From contig OY720348.1 in NCBI GenBank assembly GCA_963082975.1, positions 15,620,078 to 15,684,077 of the forward strand: a stretch of DNA of 64,000 bases, read 5' to 3'. This DNA comes from Labia minor. Lineage: Eukaryota; Arthropoda; Insecta; Dermaptera; Spongiphoridae. Both the position numbers and the translations under genes were made by a program. Of this stretch, positions 1-10,114 are shown piece by piece (position 1 is the stretch's first letter; each line of letters begins with the position of its first letter). Under the pieces are notes generated by a model. The model worked only from the letters and a program-made list of their open reading frames with translations, had not been told where the DNA came from and did not search any database.

Positions 1-79
1 TTATTGATTTTCTACTTAAAAATTAATTGAATATGTAATTATAATTTTTAATTATATTTTGTTGATATATCAACTTTAC

Positions 80-158
80 CTCTGATGAGATGTGATTGAT
101 TTTTCTATATGTATCAGATATATTCTTCAGCCGACGACTAACATCAAACCATAACAAG
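80..158 (-). CDS. Exon 1 of the ELIDIVE segment; remainder outside the window
   Basis: This is the same 79-bp exon (LLWFDVSRRLKNISDTYRK...) with its poly-pyrimidine acceptor on the right and gtaaag donor on the left. Its partner exon would lie left of position 1, which implies that the array continues upstream. Confidence 0.4.
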
Positions 159-1466
159 CTAAAAAAAAAGGAACAATTATTTAAATACCTTAACTCGTAT
201 AATAATAACATCAATATAGTAATTTAAAAGCATAAATCAATTTTTTTCCAAATAATAATCAACTATAATTCTATATTTTCTTACTTTTAATCACTTTTAA
301 TAATAAGCACAATATCTAATCTAGCCCCTCTATGTGTGACTTATTAATTCTTATTTAATTTAGGTACTCTGTTCTTTATTAGAAACCTAATCAAATTGAT
401 TTCTTTTCAATAATAATATGAGAGATTGAATTTCAAGTGATTTATTTTTATTATTTATTTTATAATGCATTTTCACTGATATTCAATAAATATTTTAATA
501 AACTTGTCGATTTCTTAGAAAATAACGGATAGATATCAATATTAAAAAAATAAATAAAATTATATTGAAAAAATAATGATTTTTCAAGAGATTATAATTA
601 TTTTAGATAAATTCAATCGCAATGAAAAAAATAAAAGATAAAAAAAAATCACCCTGCACTTTTCTAGAATAAATTTTAATACAAATACAATAAATATATA
701 TATTCAATATATATTATTGAAGATTGAATATAAAAAAAAAAAAAAAATGTTAAACTCGTAATTAAAAATAAAAGTAAAAAAAAATTATTGAACTACATTA
801 TATGTATATATCCGATTAAAATTTTATTCTATTTTAAATATATAAATATATATATATATATATGATATTATTTAGTATAAGAATATTTAGTTACACATAG
901 GCAATTACGTTAGTATATATCAATTAAATATTAACTAATTCTCTTAGAATAGAGGATATGTTATAGAAAAAGTTCAAATTTATAGAACAAGATGATTTAT
1001 GCTCCAATTTCATTACCAAATTTGGGCTTCTATTCTAATATATACAAATAAAACAATTGAAAATTAAAAAAAATAATTATAGTAATTAATATCAGAGAAT
1101 TAGATTTTAAACTAATCGAAATCTTTAATAATGTTTTTAATCAACAAATATTATTTTTTATATTAATTATCTATTTCATCGAACTAGTATTAAAAATCTA
1201 TTATTTGTAGTCTTATTTCGAAATTTAAATAAACGTTTTTCTTTTTAATATAAATAAAATTGAATTTTATTTATAAATACCTTACTTTATTGTTCAGGAG
1301 AATTCTGTCTGAATTGAATTTGATTTTTCTTATATATATATATAATATTTTATTTTAATTCCACCACAAGTATTCTTATTTTATATAGAGAGATAGTACT
1401 ACTCCCAATTATCTAAACAATTTATAATTTAATGTTTTTTTATTTTATATCAAACCAGAAACTATC

Positions 1467-1655
1467 ATGATTTATGTAAATGCACCACCCCCATCCTTGG
1501 ATATCAAGACTCACTATGAACAAGTCAGAACTCGTTCAATAATTTATATTAAATTAATAAATAATAATTCTAGTATAATTCTCAGAATTTTTAAAATATA
1601 TCAATATTTAGTTTCATTTCCGACAATTAACCAAATATCCTTTCTTTTATTCTAA
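1467..1655 (+). other. Conserved 62-codon open frame beginning MIYVNAPPPSLDIK; possible exon
   Basis: The stretch follows a strong + strand acceptor (tttatatcaaaccag at about 1444-1457) and is less AT-rich for about 85 bp. It encodes MIYVNAPPPSLDIKTHYEQ before turning into AT-rich sequence whose translation (IIYIKLINNN...) looks non-coding. It is unchanged in eight units and broken by the Helitron in unit 4. Joining its codon GAA CAA to the exon at 2070 keeps frame, but the donor gtcaga is weak. Other copies start at 8301, 15140, 31845, 38531, 45227, 52123 and 58805. It may be an exon, a promoter-proximal element of the - strand, or chance. Confidence 0.25.
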
Positions 1656-2069
1656 TAGTTCACATTTGAATTGATTTAATAAAGTGATACCAGATAATTT
1701 CATGACAAGAAAAAAAAAAAAAGAAATCCATCGTTTTATTCAAAAACATTGAAATTGAATTGTAACTAAAATATTTATCGCCTTTAAATTAATATATAAT
1801 AAATAAATATCACCAATTTAAACTATTTTTATTTTTAAGTAATATCGGATAAATATTATATAGATTGGAATCAATTTCTAAAAGATTGTTATTCTCTGAA
1901 TAGAAATTTCATATGAATTCTTCAATCTTAAATATTATGATTAATATTATTTATCTTCTTCACCCAACTACAATATATTATATGTATCCTATTTCGAATT
2001 TAAAAAATAAACGTTATATATTCTCTTAATATTACTATAAATAAAATTTAATTTTGATTATCTGTCTAG

Positions 2070-2267
2070 AGGAAATCAATCAATACATTCTTTATAAAAT
2101 TCTTTCTGTATGTAGATAGCATTATAAGAGAGAATTTTAGTAATTTTTTTAAATTTTGTATTTTCAGTGTCGGGGATGGATGTCTAACTAAAAGGGGCTC
2201 CAACTTTTTAAAATCTCCAATTCATAAATATAGTTCATTACCATCCAGTACGTATTTTAAACTCTAA
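2070..2267 (+). CDS. Two-exon C-terminal coding segment of an unknown protein (copy 1)
   Basis: The exons are 2070-2107 and 2168-2267. The first follows the acceptor gattatctgtctag and ends at the donor gtatgt. The 60-bp intron ends in attttgtattttcag. Exon 1 reads RKSINTFFIKFF in phase 0 and leaves two bases. Exon 2 supplies the third base and continues LVGDGCLTKRGSNFLKSP to a TAA at 2265, ending STYFKL. Exon 2 also has the best coding evidence in the window: unit 2 has a 3-bp deletion and a 3-bp insertion inside it and the frame survives. The N-terminal exon is not resolved; the MIYVNAPPPSLDIK stretch at 1467 is a possible upstream exon, but its donor (caa|gtcaga) is poor. I recognise no family. 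Confidence 0.45.
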   Translation, partial: RKSINTFFIKFFLYVDSIIRENFSNFFKFCIFSVGDGCLTKRGSNFLKSPIHKYSSLPSSTYFKL

Positions 2268-2982
2268 TTCAAATATTCTATTGAATTTAAAAATATACTA
2301 TTTGTAAATAAAATACTTATTGCCTTGTCTTTTATTTACAAATTTGTAATTCATACTAATCCTTTCAAATAAATGTCACCAATCAAAATTGGCTTATTTA
2401 ACATTTTGAAAGTAATATCGGGCTTAAATTGTATAGAATCGAAATAATTTCAAATATATAGATATTCACTGTATAAAATTTAAATTTAACCGAAATTTTT
2501 GCATTTTACTCTCATCCTAAAATATGATATTTAATATTAATTATCTTCTTCCTCTAAATTTGCAATTTACATTATTTGTAGCATATCTCAAAGTTCAAAT
2601 AAACGTAATTCTCTTTATATTTAATCAAATTTAAAGCATATTCTTTCTTTAAGATATTGGAAATGAAAAATTCACTGCGTTCTTTTTAAAAGTTTGTTGT
2701 GTATCTTTAGAAGAATTTCAGGAGATTTTTTTAAATAAAATATATTCGAATAAGCGTGTTTAAAATAAAATAAGGGCAGCAAAAGTGTTATTATTTGAAA
2801 AATAATTATTTACTCTACAGTTTTACAAAACTATCATCATTAAGAAATATTAATATTAATGATATAAATTTTATATACTTTTGAAAAAATATTATACTGA
2901 TTTAATACATATCCCGCCATCTATTGCGATTAGTGTTGACTACATTTAAAAGTTTTATTTTCAAATATTATTTTCAATATTA

Positions 2983-2985
<3 letters not shown>

Positions 2986-3018
<33 letters not shown>
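2986..3018. repeat. (TA)n tract in the convergent spacer
   Basis: This is a pure TA run between the + segment ending at 2267 and the - exon series ending at 3277. Its length varies between units (longest in unit 2 near 9822, shorter in units 4-8). Confidence 0.9.
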
Positions 3019-3019
<1 letters not shown>

Positions 3020-3276
3020 CAATAATTAAAATTAAAATTAAATAAATTATAATTAAACTGATTTAATATTAAAAATAATTATGATTCTATTAAAGGAGAA
3101 ATACATGTATAAATCAAAAAAATTGAAAAAAATCTCTCAACCAAGAATTGAAATCTAATTTCTAAATTATGATGAAATTCAAATATCTTGTTATATACTA
3201 GGCGTATATGTTACCATCTATAAAATACTATAAAATAAAAAAAATTAAAATATATAAATACATATACAATACTTAC

Positions 3277-4709
3277 AATGGATTGATTAATGGTAGGTAA
3301 TGGAGTCGACAAACACTTCAACCGGATCATCGTCTTCACTCCCTGGAAAACAAAGACCAATATGAAATAATGTTTTCCTGGAATAATTCATATTGGAAAT
3401 CTACTCACCTGTTTGATGGATCCGTAAAAGTGAAAGATTTCCATTAATATCGATCGATGATACATGAAAAACAAGAATAAAAGACATATCTATTAAGACT
3501 GAAAATAGATTAGAATAATATTAAAATATTTCTTAAAAAAATACTTACGGCGGGGTTTTCACCCCTTGCAATCGCCCGAAGGATGATGATGATTTGGAAG
3601 TCATTATGTTCTTCAATCTCTCTCTTGATTCTGGAATGGTGGACATCAAGTAAAACTAAAAAATTAAGAAAACATTTCACTTAGTAATTTAATATACGCG
3701 TGTAGTATCTTTATAAATTCATCAATGTAAAAATATCTGGATTATTTTGAAATGATATTGTATTCATAATTCTACTCACAGATGCGCTTATTCTTATTAG
3801 CTCCTTCCATCATTGCTTAGTGATCAGAGAGTATCATCATCCACGGGTACGCGAACATATCTGATAGTGATAGATAAAACATATGGTGATATATTAAAAA
3901 TTAATTAAAACCTTTTTTAAACTTAAAAAATAATACTTGAAGAAGATAATAGTGAAATAATGTTTTTAATAAGTCTTTTATTTTATTTTATCCTTTTATA
4001 GAAATTTCTATAATATACCATCATTAATTAATATTTCAAATTTAATTCAATGAATATTTATATTGAATAGTATTTAATAGAAATTGAGATATCTCTCTTA
4101 GGAATGGGATTGATTATACATTAATGGTGTAATTTAATGAAATTTTGGACAGTAAGAGTACATGTAGATAATATTTTAAAATTTAAAATATTATTTCAAA
4201 ATAAATTATTTAAATAGTAGAAAAAATAAACAAAATTCTTACCCATTTTTTATTTTCCTTTTTAGTAACCTTCAAATTAGGTAGATGAAATCTTATGCTC
4301 GCTCCATTCCATTCAATGTAGATCTAAAAACAAGGTATAGATTCATAATTAGTTTTGTGATTTCGAAATATTTACTTGTATATATTATTTATTATATCCA
4401 GTGTATTCTTCTATATTGTAAGTTAGAAAAATCAAAGAATAATTAGTAAAAAACAAAGAAAGTTTTTTAGATTTATTTTAACATTTTTGAAGAAGAATTA
4501 CTTTCACAAAATTTCAGTTCTAACAATAAAGGCCATTTAAAAATTATGTAATTTTAATTATTTTTAAACATATTGATATTATTTCATGAAATATTATAGA
4601 AATAAAAATTCAACTCACCGATGAGATGCCTTGCAGTCGTTGTGAAGTGATGCGATGAACCTCTGAACTGCCCCAACAAACCACCAAACCAAGTTCTTCA
4701 AATGATGCT
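3277..4709 (-). CDS. Series of six short exons (F to A) with strong splice sites; frame unresolved (copy 1)
   Basis: On the - strand: F 4709-4619 (or from 4667), E 4323-4243, D 3860-3780, C 3655-3549, B 3498-3409 and A 3342-3277. Donors are gtgagt, gtaaga, gtgagt, gtaagt, gtgagt and gtaagt; acceptors end ttttcag, ttttttag, tatcag and ttttccag. F to E keeps phase (SEVHRITSQRLQGISS then IYIEWNGASIRFHLPNLKVT). D supplies an ATG (MMEGANKNKRI) that runs in phase into C (FLLDVHHSRIKREIEEHND), and B to A keeps phase and ends GSEDDDPVEVFVDSITYH and a stop. E to D and C to B do not join in those frames, and C has a second open frame (STIPESRERLKNIMTSK). It may be several short ORFs on one transcript, alternative splicing, a decayed gene or a non-coding spliced RNA. 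I recognise no family. Confidence 0.4.
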
Positions 4710-5109
4710 CTTCAGACAATGAAAAGAAAAAGAAATAGAAAAAAAGATCATTAGTTAGAGTTGACTAGAATAGGAGAGAATAACGTCCCAAAAAAGAGGA
4801 TATAAATTGTATTTCAATTGAAATATACATATAACCTACCGTGGAGGCTACTTCATTGCGCCCTGATGTCTTCCCTGTACAGTCTATCCTATGCCAGACC
4901 CAATTCTATGGCACGGATGGCCATCTAATAATATTGTCTATCTTCGTGCAAAACACTCTTCTTGCTAGAAAAGATTGCAATCACGGAAACGGGGAAAAAA
5001 AACACTCCCGAACGCGCTTATTAGACACAGTATGGTCTATTTTGTGTTTTAACTACCGAAGAAATGCGTAATTTAGAAGAAGAAGGAAAAAAAAAAAGAA
5101 AAAGAAAAG

Positions 5110-5913
5110 CATAGATTAAGTGGGAAGCCGTTTGTGAGTATCTGTGGATCAGCTGAGAGTGACTTGGAGTTTTTGGATTACGATTGAACACCACATTCGT
5201 GGCAACCTGTAAAAAATGCCTACCTACCTACAATGGGGATTCATGGCGTCCTCCATAGTGGGAGGAACACTCATGAAAATGAGACTAACCTTAGCTCCAA
5301 GGTAGTCAATACATCCTGGCGGGCTAATCCCATTAAGGAACATTGTTGAACTACCTTCACGAATGCCTGTCCAATTCCATAGAGCCACGTCCAAGCTACT
5401 TTCAGTGATACACATTACTTTACACAAACAAGGGAATCGTCATTAAAAAAAAAAAATGACGATTTGGGAAGCACAAAACACATGCAGATAAACAATCCCT
5501 TAACATTTTCTGGCACATACCCGTCTCCACCCACTATATACTAAATAGGAAATACTAAAAAGGTGTTCCCTTTAATAGTTAGAAGCTTGCAAAAATCAAA
5601 CACCTTTTTTCTATTCTATTCTAAAATATTAATAATTCATTAAATTTAATGTTTCTAGTTTCTATCTATATTTATTGGCTACCACAAAGGTTTGGAAGCG
5701 ATGACTCAGGAGGCATTTTCTTGAAGCATTCCTTTATCTGTAAATCCCTAACAACAAACGATTAAGCCAAAAAAATAAATAATCACCCCCCATACGCAAC
5801 CTATCAGGCTAACAATTCTAAATACCTTTAAAGGAATTGATGATTCAGTAGATTGTAGATTTGCCATCCTTATTCTTCTATCTTCCAATTATTTCTGTCT
5901 TCTAAGGTAGCAT
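5110..5913 (-). CDS. Four-exon unknown small protein starting MANLQSTESSIPLK (copy 1)
   Basis: On the - strand, exon 1 spans 5913-5826 with ATG at 5867 in the context aaggATGg. It follows the acceptor agagtttttcag and ends at the donor gtattt in phase 0. Exon 2 (5737-5683) reads IKECFKKMPPESSLPNLC and ends in phase 1. Exon 3 (5417-5290) reads MCITESSLDVALWNWTG then IREGSSTMFLNGISPPGC and ends GAK at gttagt. After an 83-bp intron ending ttttttacag, exon 4 (from 5206) reads VATNVVFNRNPKTPSHSQ. All three junctions keep phase. The C-terminus is uncertain: exon 4 runs into a poly-pyrimidine run of variable length and has no good donor. There is no clear signal peptide. I recognise no family. The weak points are the exon 2 donor (gtagcc) and the exon 3 acceptor (tgtgtaaag). 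Confidence 0.45.
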
Positions 5914-5930
5914 CTGAAAAACTCTAATCT

Positions 5931-5956
5931 AACTAACTAACTAACTAACTAACTAA
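5931..5956. repeat. (CTAA)n microsatellite, copy-number variable between units
   Basis: This tetranucleotide run just upstream of the MANLQSTESS leader exon has about six or seven repeats in units 1-3 and about three or four in units 4, 5, 6 and 8. The 200-N gap in unit 7 falls inside it. Confidence 0.9.
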
Positions 5957-6101
5957 CAATGTTAAATTTAAAAAATTAATAGAAATATAGTATTTTTTAT
6001 TGTAATATTTAAATTTTGTCAATATTTAATTAAAATCATTACTACCACTAGTGCCAGAATAATCAAAAAATATACGTTGAGTACTTATTTTTGGTGAGCT
6101 G

Positions 6102-6109
6102 TATTTATA
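6102..6109 (-). promoter_or_regulatory. Possible TATA box for the MANLQSTESS gene
   Basis: The - strand reads TATAAATA about 235 bp upstream of the ATG at 5867, with a spliced leader implied by the acceptor at 5914. Such a motif is common in AT-rich DNA, so this is weak evidence. It is conserved in all complete units. Confidence 0.15.
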
Positions 6110-6295
6110 AAATATTTTGAAGAAAGCAATATTATTTGAAGAGAATTGAATTTGCCATCAGGAATAAGATGATACATGAAAATAAAAGAAAAACAAAAGA
6201 CATATATAAGATTGAGTATTCAAAATATAATACATTTTTTTATAACAAAAAGTACTAACCTCGGAGTTATAAATAGGTTGCCCACTCGTAGTAAG

Positions 6296-6993
6296 TCACT
6301 CGACGATATCGATCAACTCGTACTTCTCACCATCACCCTCCATATATAGTAGTGGTCCAAATTTGTTTCGTGAATCCATGTTCTTTCAGATGAACTAATA
6401 GAGAAATTGAAAATATTTAAATTATTAAATACACTTTTTTTTATATTCAAATGAATAATTTAAAACATTAAATTAAATTTGAACCTTATATTCTAAACTA
6501 TGCATGACGAATTAAATATAAAAAATAATAAAAAAAAAATTGTCTTGATCATAGCTCTTTTGTTATTTCATGAATAATTATATAAATAAATATCATTAAT
6601 GAAAAAAAAAGCCATTTTTAATTTTTTTAATTTAAGGAATACTTTCATATTAAATATTAATTTTTATTTATTTTGATAAATGTATTAATAGACAATTATC
6701 TACAGATATATCTATACTCTACTATATTTATTTAAATTTATTGTTAGAAACTAGAATAAAACAAATTCAGTCGAATGTCAATTTCTTTTTCTTTTTGTTA
6801 ATTTATGAATATTTATATATCTATCGATACAACTTTTATTGATTTTCTACTTAAAAATTAATTGAATATGTAATTATAATTTTTAATTATATTTTGTTGA
6901 TATATCAACTTTACCTCTGATGAGATGTGATTGATTTTTCTATATGTATCAGATATATTCTTCAGCCGACGACTAACATCAAACCATAACAAG
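6296..6993 (-). CDS. Two-exon C-terminal coding segment ending ELIDIVE (copy 1, intact)
   Basis: On the - strand, exon 1 (6993-6915) follows a strong acceptor (ttcctttttttttag type) and ends at the donor gtaaagttg. Only one frame is open: LLWFDVSRRLKNISDTYRK then INHISSE, ending in phase 0. Exon 2 (6382-6260) follows the acceptor ttcatctgaaag and reads NMDSRNKFGPLLYMEGDGEK then YELIDIVE and a stop at 6296. The exon continues 36 bases beyond the stop to a donor-like ccgag|gttagt. The upstream exon must end two bases into a codon and was not found. Exon 1 is rich in charged, helix-compatible residues. I recognise no family. Whether it shares a transcript with the downstream MANLQSTESS gene is unknown. 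Confidence 0.42.
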
Positions 6994-8903
6994 CTAAAAA
7001 AAAGGAACAATTATTTAAATACCTTAACTCGTATAATAATAACATCAATATAGTAATTTAAAAGCATAAATCAATTTTTTTCCAAATAATAATCAACTAT
7101 AATTCTATATTTTCTTACTTTTAATCACTTTTAATAATAAGCACAATATCTAATCTAGCCCCTCTATGTGTGACTTATTAATTCTTATTTAATTTAGGTA
7201 CTCTGTTCTTTATTAGAAACCTAATCAAATTGATTTCTTTTCAATAATAATATGAGAGATTGAATTTCAAGTGATTTATTTTTATTATTTATTTTATAAT
7301 GCATTTTCACTGATATTCAATAAATATTTTAATAAACTTGTCGATTTCTTAGAAAATAACGGATAGATATCAATATTAAAAAAATAAATAAAATTATATT
7401 GAAAAAATAATGATTTTTCAAGAGTTTATAATTATTTTAGATAAATTCAATCGCAATGAAAAAAATAAAAGATAAAAAAAAATCACCCTGCACTTTTCTA
7501 GAATAAATTTTAATACAAATACAATAAATATATATATTCAATATATATTATTGAAGATTGAATATAAAAAAAAAAAAAAAATGTTAAACTCGTAATTAAA
7601 AATAAAAGTAAAAAAAAATTATTGAACTACATTATATGTATATATCCGATTAAAATTTTATTCTATTTTAAATATATAAATATATATATATATATATGAT
7701 ATTATTTAGTATAAGAATATTTAGTTACACATAGGCAATTACGTTAGTATATATCAATTAAATATTAACTAATTCTCTTAGAATAGAGGATATGTTATAG
7801 AAAAAGTTCAAATTTATAGAACAAGATGATTTATGCTCCAATTTCATTACCAAATTTGGGCTTCTATTCTAATATATACAAATAAAACAATTGAAAATTA
7901 AAAAAAATAATTATAGTAATTAATATCAGAGAATTAGATTTTAAACTAATCGAAATCTTTAATAATGTTTTTAATCAACAAATATTATTTTTTATATTAA
8001 TTATCTATTTCATCGAACTAGTATTAAAAATCTATTATTTGTAGTCTTATTTCGAAATTTAAATAAACGTTTTTCTTTTTAATATAAATAAAATTGAATT
8101 TTATTTATAAATACCTTACTTTATTGTTCAGGAGAATTCTGTCTGAATTGAATTTGATTTTTCTTATATATATATATAATATTTTATTTTAATTCCACCA
8201 CAAGTATTCTTATTTTATATAGAGAGATAGTACTACTCCCAATTATCTAAACAATTTATAATTTAATGTTTTTTTATTTTATATCAAACCAGAAACTATC
8301 ATGATTTATGTAAATGCACCACCCCCATCCTTGGATATCAAGACTCACTATGAACAAGTCAGAACTCGTTCAATAATTTATATTAAATTAATAAATAATA
8401 ATTCTAGTATAATTCTCAGAATTTTTAAAATATATCAATATTTAGTTTCATTTCCGACAATTAACCAAATATCCTTTCTTTTATTCTAATAGTTCACATT
8501 TGAATTGATTTAATAAAGTGATACCAGATAATTTCATGACAAGAAAAAAAAAAAAAGAAATCCATCGTTTTATTCAAAAACATTGAAATTGAATTGTAAC
8601 TAAAATATTTATCGCCTTTAAATTAATATATAATAAATAAATATCACCAATTTAAACTATTTTTATTTTTAAGTAATATCGGATAAATATTATATAGATT
8701 GGAATCAATTTCTAAAAGATTGTTATTCTCTGAATAGAAATTTCATATGAATTCTTCAATCTTAAATATTATGATTAATATTATTTATCTTCTTCACCCA
8801 ACTACAATATATTATATGTATCCTATTTCGAATTTAAAAAATAAACGTTATATATTCTCTTAATATTACTATAAATAAAATTTAATTTTGATTATCTGTC
8901 TAG

Positions 8904-9101
8904 AGGAAATCAATCAATACATTCTTTATAAAATTCTTTCTGTATGTAGATAGAATTATAAGAGAGAATTTTAGTAATTTTTTTAAATTTTGTATTTTCA
9001 GTGTCGGTGGATGTCTAACTAAAAGGGGCTCCAACTTTTTAAAATCTTCTCCAATTCATAAATATAGTTCATTCCCATCCACTACGTATTTTAAACTCTA
9101 A
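8904..9101 (+). CDS. Same + strand coding segment, unit 2, with two in-frame indels
   Basis: The exons are about 8904-8941 and 9002-9101. Compared with unit 1, codons GGG GAT GGA become GGT GGA (loss of one residue, VGDGC to VGGC), and one TCT codon is gained later (FLKSP to FLKSSP). There are also Leu-to-Phe (SSLPS to SSFPS) and Ser-to-Thr changes. The stop stays in place. Two independent length changes that are both multiples of three argue for constraint on this reading frame. Confidence 0.5.
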   Translation, partial: RKSINTFFIKFFLYVDRIIRENFSNFFKFCIFSVGGCLTKRGSNFLKSSPIHKYSSFPSTTYFKL

Positions 9102-9816
9102 TTCAAATATTCTATTGAATTTAAAAATATACTATTTGTAAATAAAATACTTATTGCCTTGTCTTTTATTTACAAATTTGTAATTCATACTAATCCTTTC
9201 AAATAAATGTCACCAATCAAAATTGGCTTATTTAACATTTTGAAAGTAATATCGGGCTTAAATTGTATAGAATCGAAATAATTTCAAATATATAGATATT
9301 CACTGTATAAAATTTAAATTTAACCGAAATTTTTGCATTTTACTCTCATCCTAAAATATGATATTTAATATTAATTATCTTCTTCCTCTAAATTTGCAAT
9401 TTACATTATTTGTAGCATATCTCAAAGTTCAAATAAACGTAATTCTCTTTATATTTAATCAAATTTAAAGCATATTCTTTCTTTAAGATATTGGAAATGA
9501 AAAATTCACTGCGTTCTTTTTAAAAGTTTGTTGTGTATCTTTAGAAGAATTTCAGGAGATTTTTTTAAATAAAATATATTCGAATAAGCGTGTTTAAAAT
9601 AAAATAAGGGCAGCAAAAGTGTTATTATTTGAAAAATAATTATTTACTCTACAGTTTTACAAAACTATCATCATTAAGAAATATTAATATTAATGATATA
9701 AATTTTATATACTTTTGAAAAAATATTATACTGATTTAATACATATCCCGCCATCTATTGCGATTAGTGTTGACTACATTTAAAAGTTTTATTTTCAAAT
9801 ATTATTTTCAATATTA

Positions 9817-9857
<41 letters not shown>

Positions 9858-10114
9858 CAATAATTAAAATTAAAATTAAATAAATTATAATTAAACTGAT
9901 TTAATATTAAAAATAATTATGATTCTATTAAAGGAGAAATACATGTATAAATCAAAAAAATTGAAAAAAATCTCTCAACCAAGAATTGAAATCTAATTTC
10001 TAAATTATGATGAAATTCAAATATCTTGTTATATACTAGGCGTATATGTTACCATCTATAAAATACTATAAAATAAAAAAAATTAAAATATATAAATACA
10101 TATACAATACTTAC

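Larger units (their letters stand above)
1100..2740 (+). repeat. Three diverged internal sub-repeats within each unit
   Basis: Blocks at about 1110-1400, 1745-2150 and 2290-2740 share ordered motifs: 'attaattatctatttc' or 'attatttatcttcttc', then 'tttcgaa..ttaaataaacg', then 'tctttttaatataaataaaattgaatttta'-like sequence. Blocks 2 and 3 also share 'atcaccaat' and 'aagtaatatcgg'. They are much more diverged from one another than whole units are, so this triplication predates the array. The coding exon at 2070 lies in block 2. Confidence 0.55.
1..6835. repeat. Array unit 1 (long subtype)
   Basis: This 6835-bp unit is the reference for the exon coordinates given here. Positions 240-1440 are very AT-rich, with poly(A) and (TA)n tracts and no gene I can support. 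Positions 2268-3276 are an AT-rich spacer with a (TA)n tract at about 2986-3018. GC-richer islands at 3277-5913 and 6260-6382 coincide with the predicted - strand exons. The landmarks of unit 3 all lie exactly 13673 bp downstream of those in this unit. Confidence 0.95.

Noticed and set aside
4787..4990. A further - strand exon reading NWVWHRIDCTGKTSGRNEVAST before gtaggttatatg
   Set aside because: It is open in one frame with a possible acceptor (ccatag), but other acceptors give stops and I could not choose a model. It is not listed as a feature.
4841..5071. + strand 76-codon open frame (MEATSLRPDVFPVQSILC...), repeated in most units
   Set aside because: It lies antisense to the - strand exon islands, starts with GTG, and its C-terminus shifts frame between units because of the A-run near 4996 (70 and 76 codon versions). 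It is unlikely to be coding.
5520..5545. 20-bp or 13-bp micro-exon before gtatgtgcc between exons 2 and 3 of the MANLQSTESS gene
   Set aside because: It has a good donor, but exons 2 and 3 already join in phase without it, and its inclusion gives a stop or needs a weaker acceptor.
6994..7045. Upstream exon MLLLYEL joined to LLWFDVSRR
   Set aside because: The phase fits, but the intron would be only 29 bp, too short for normal splicing. Reading through instead is broken by the variable T-run (8, 9 or 10 T in different units).
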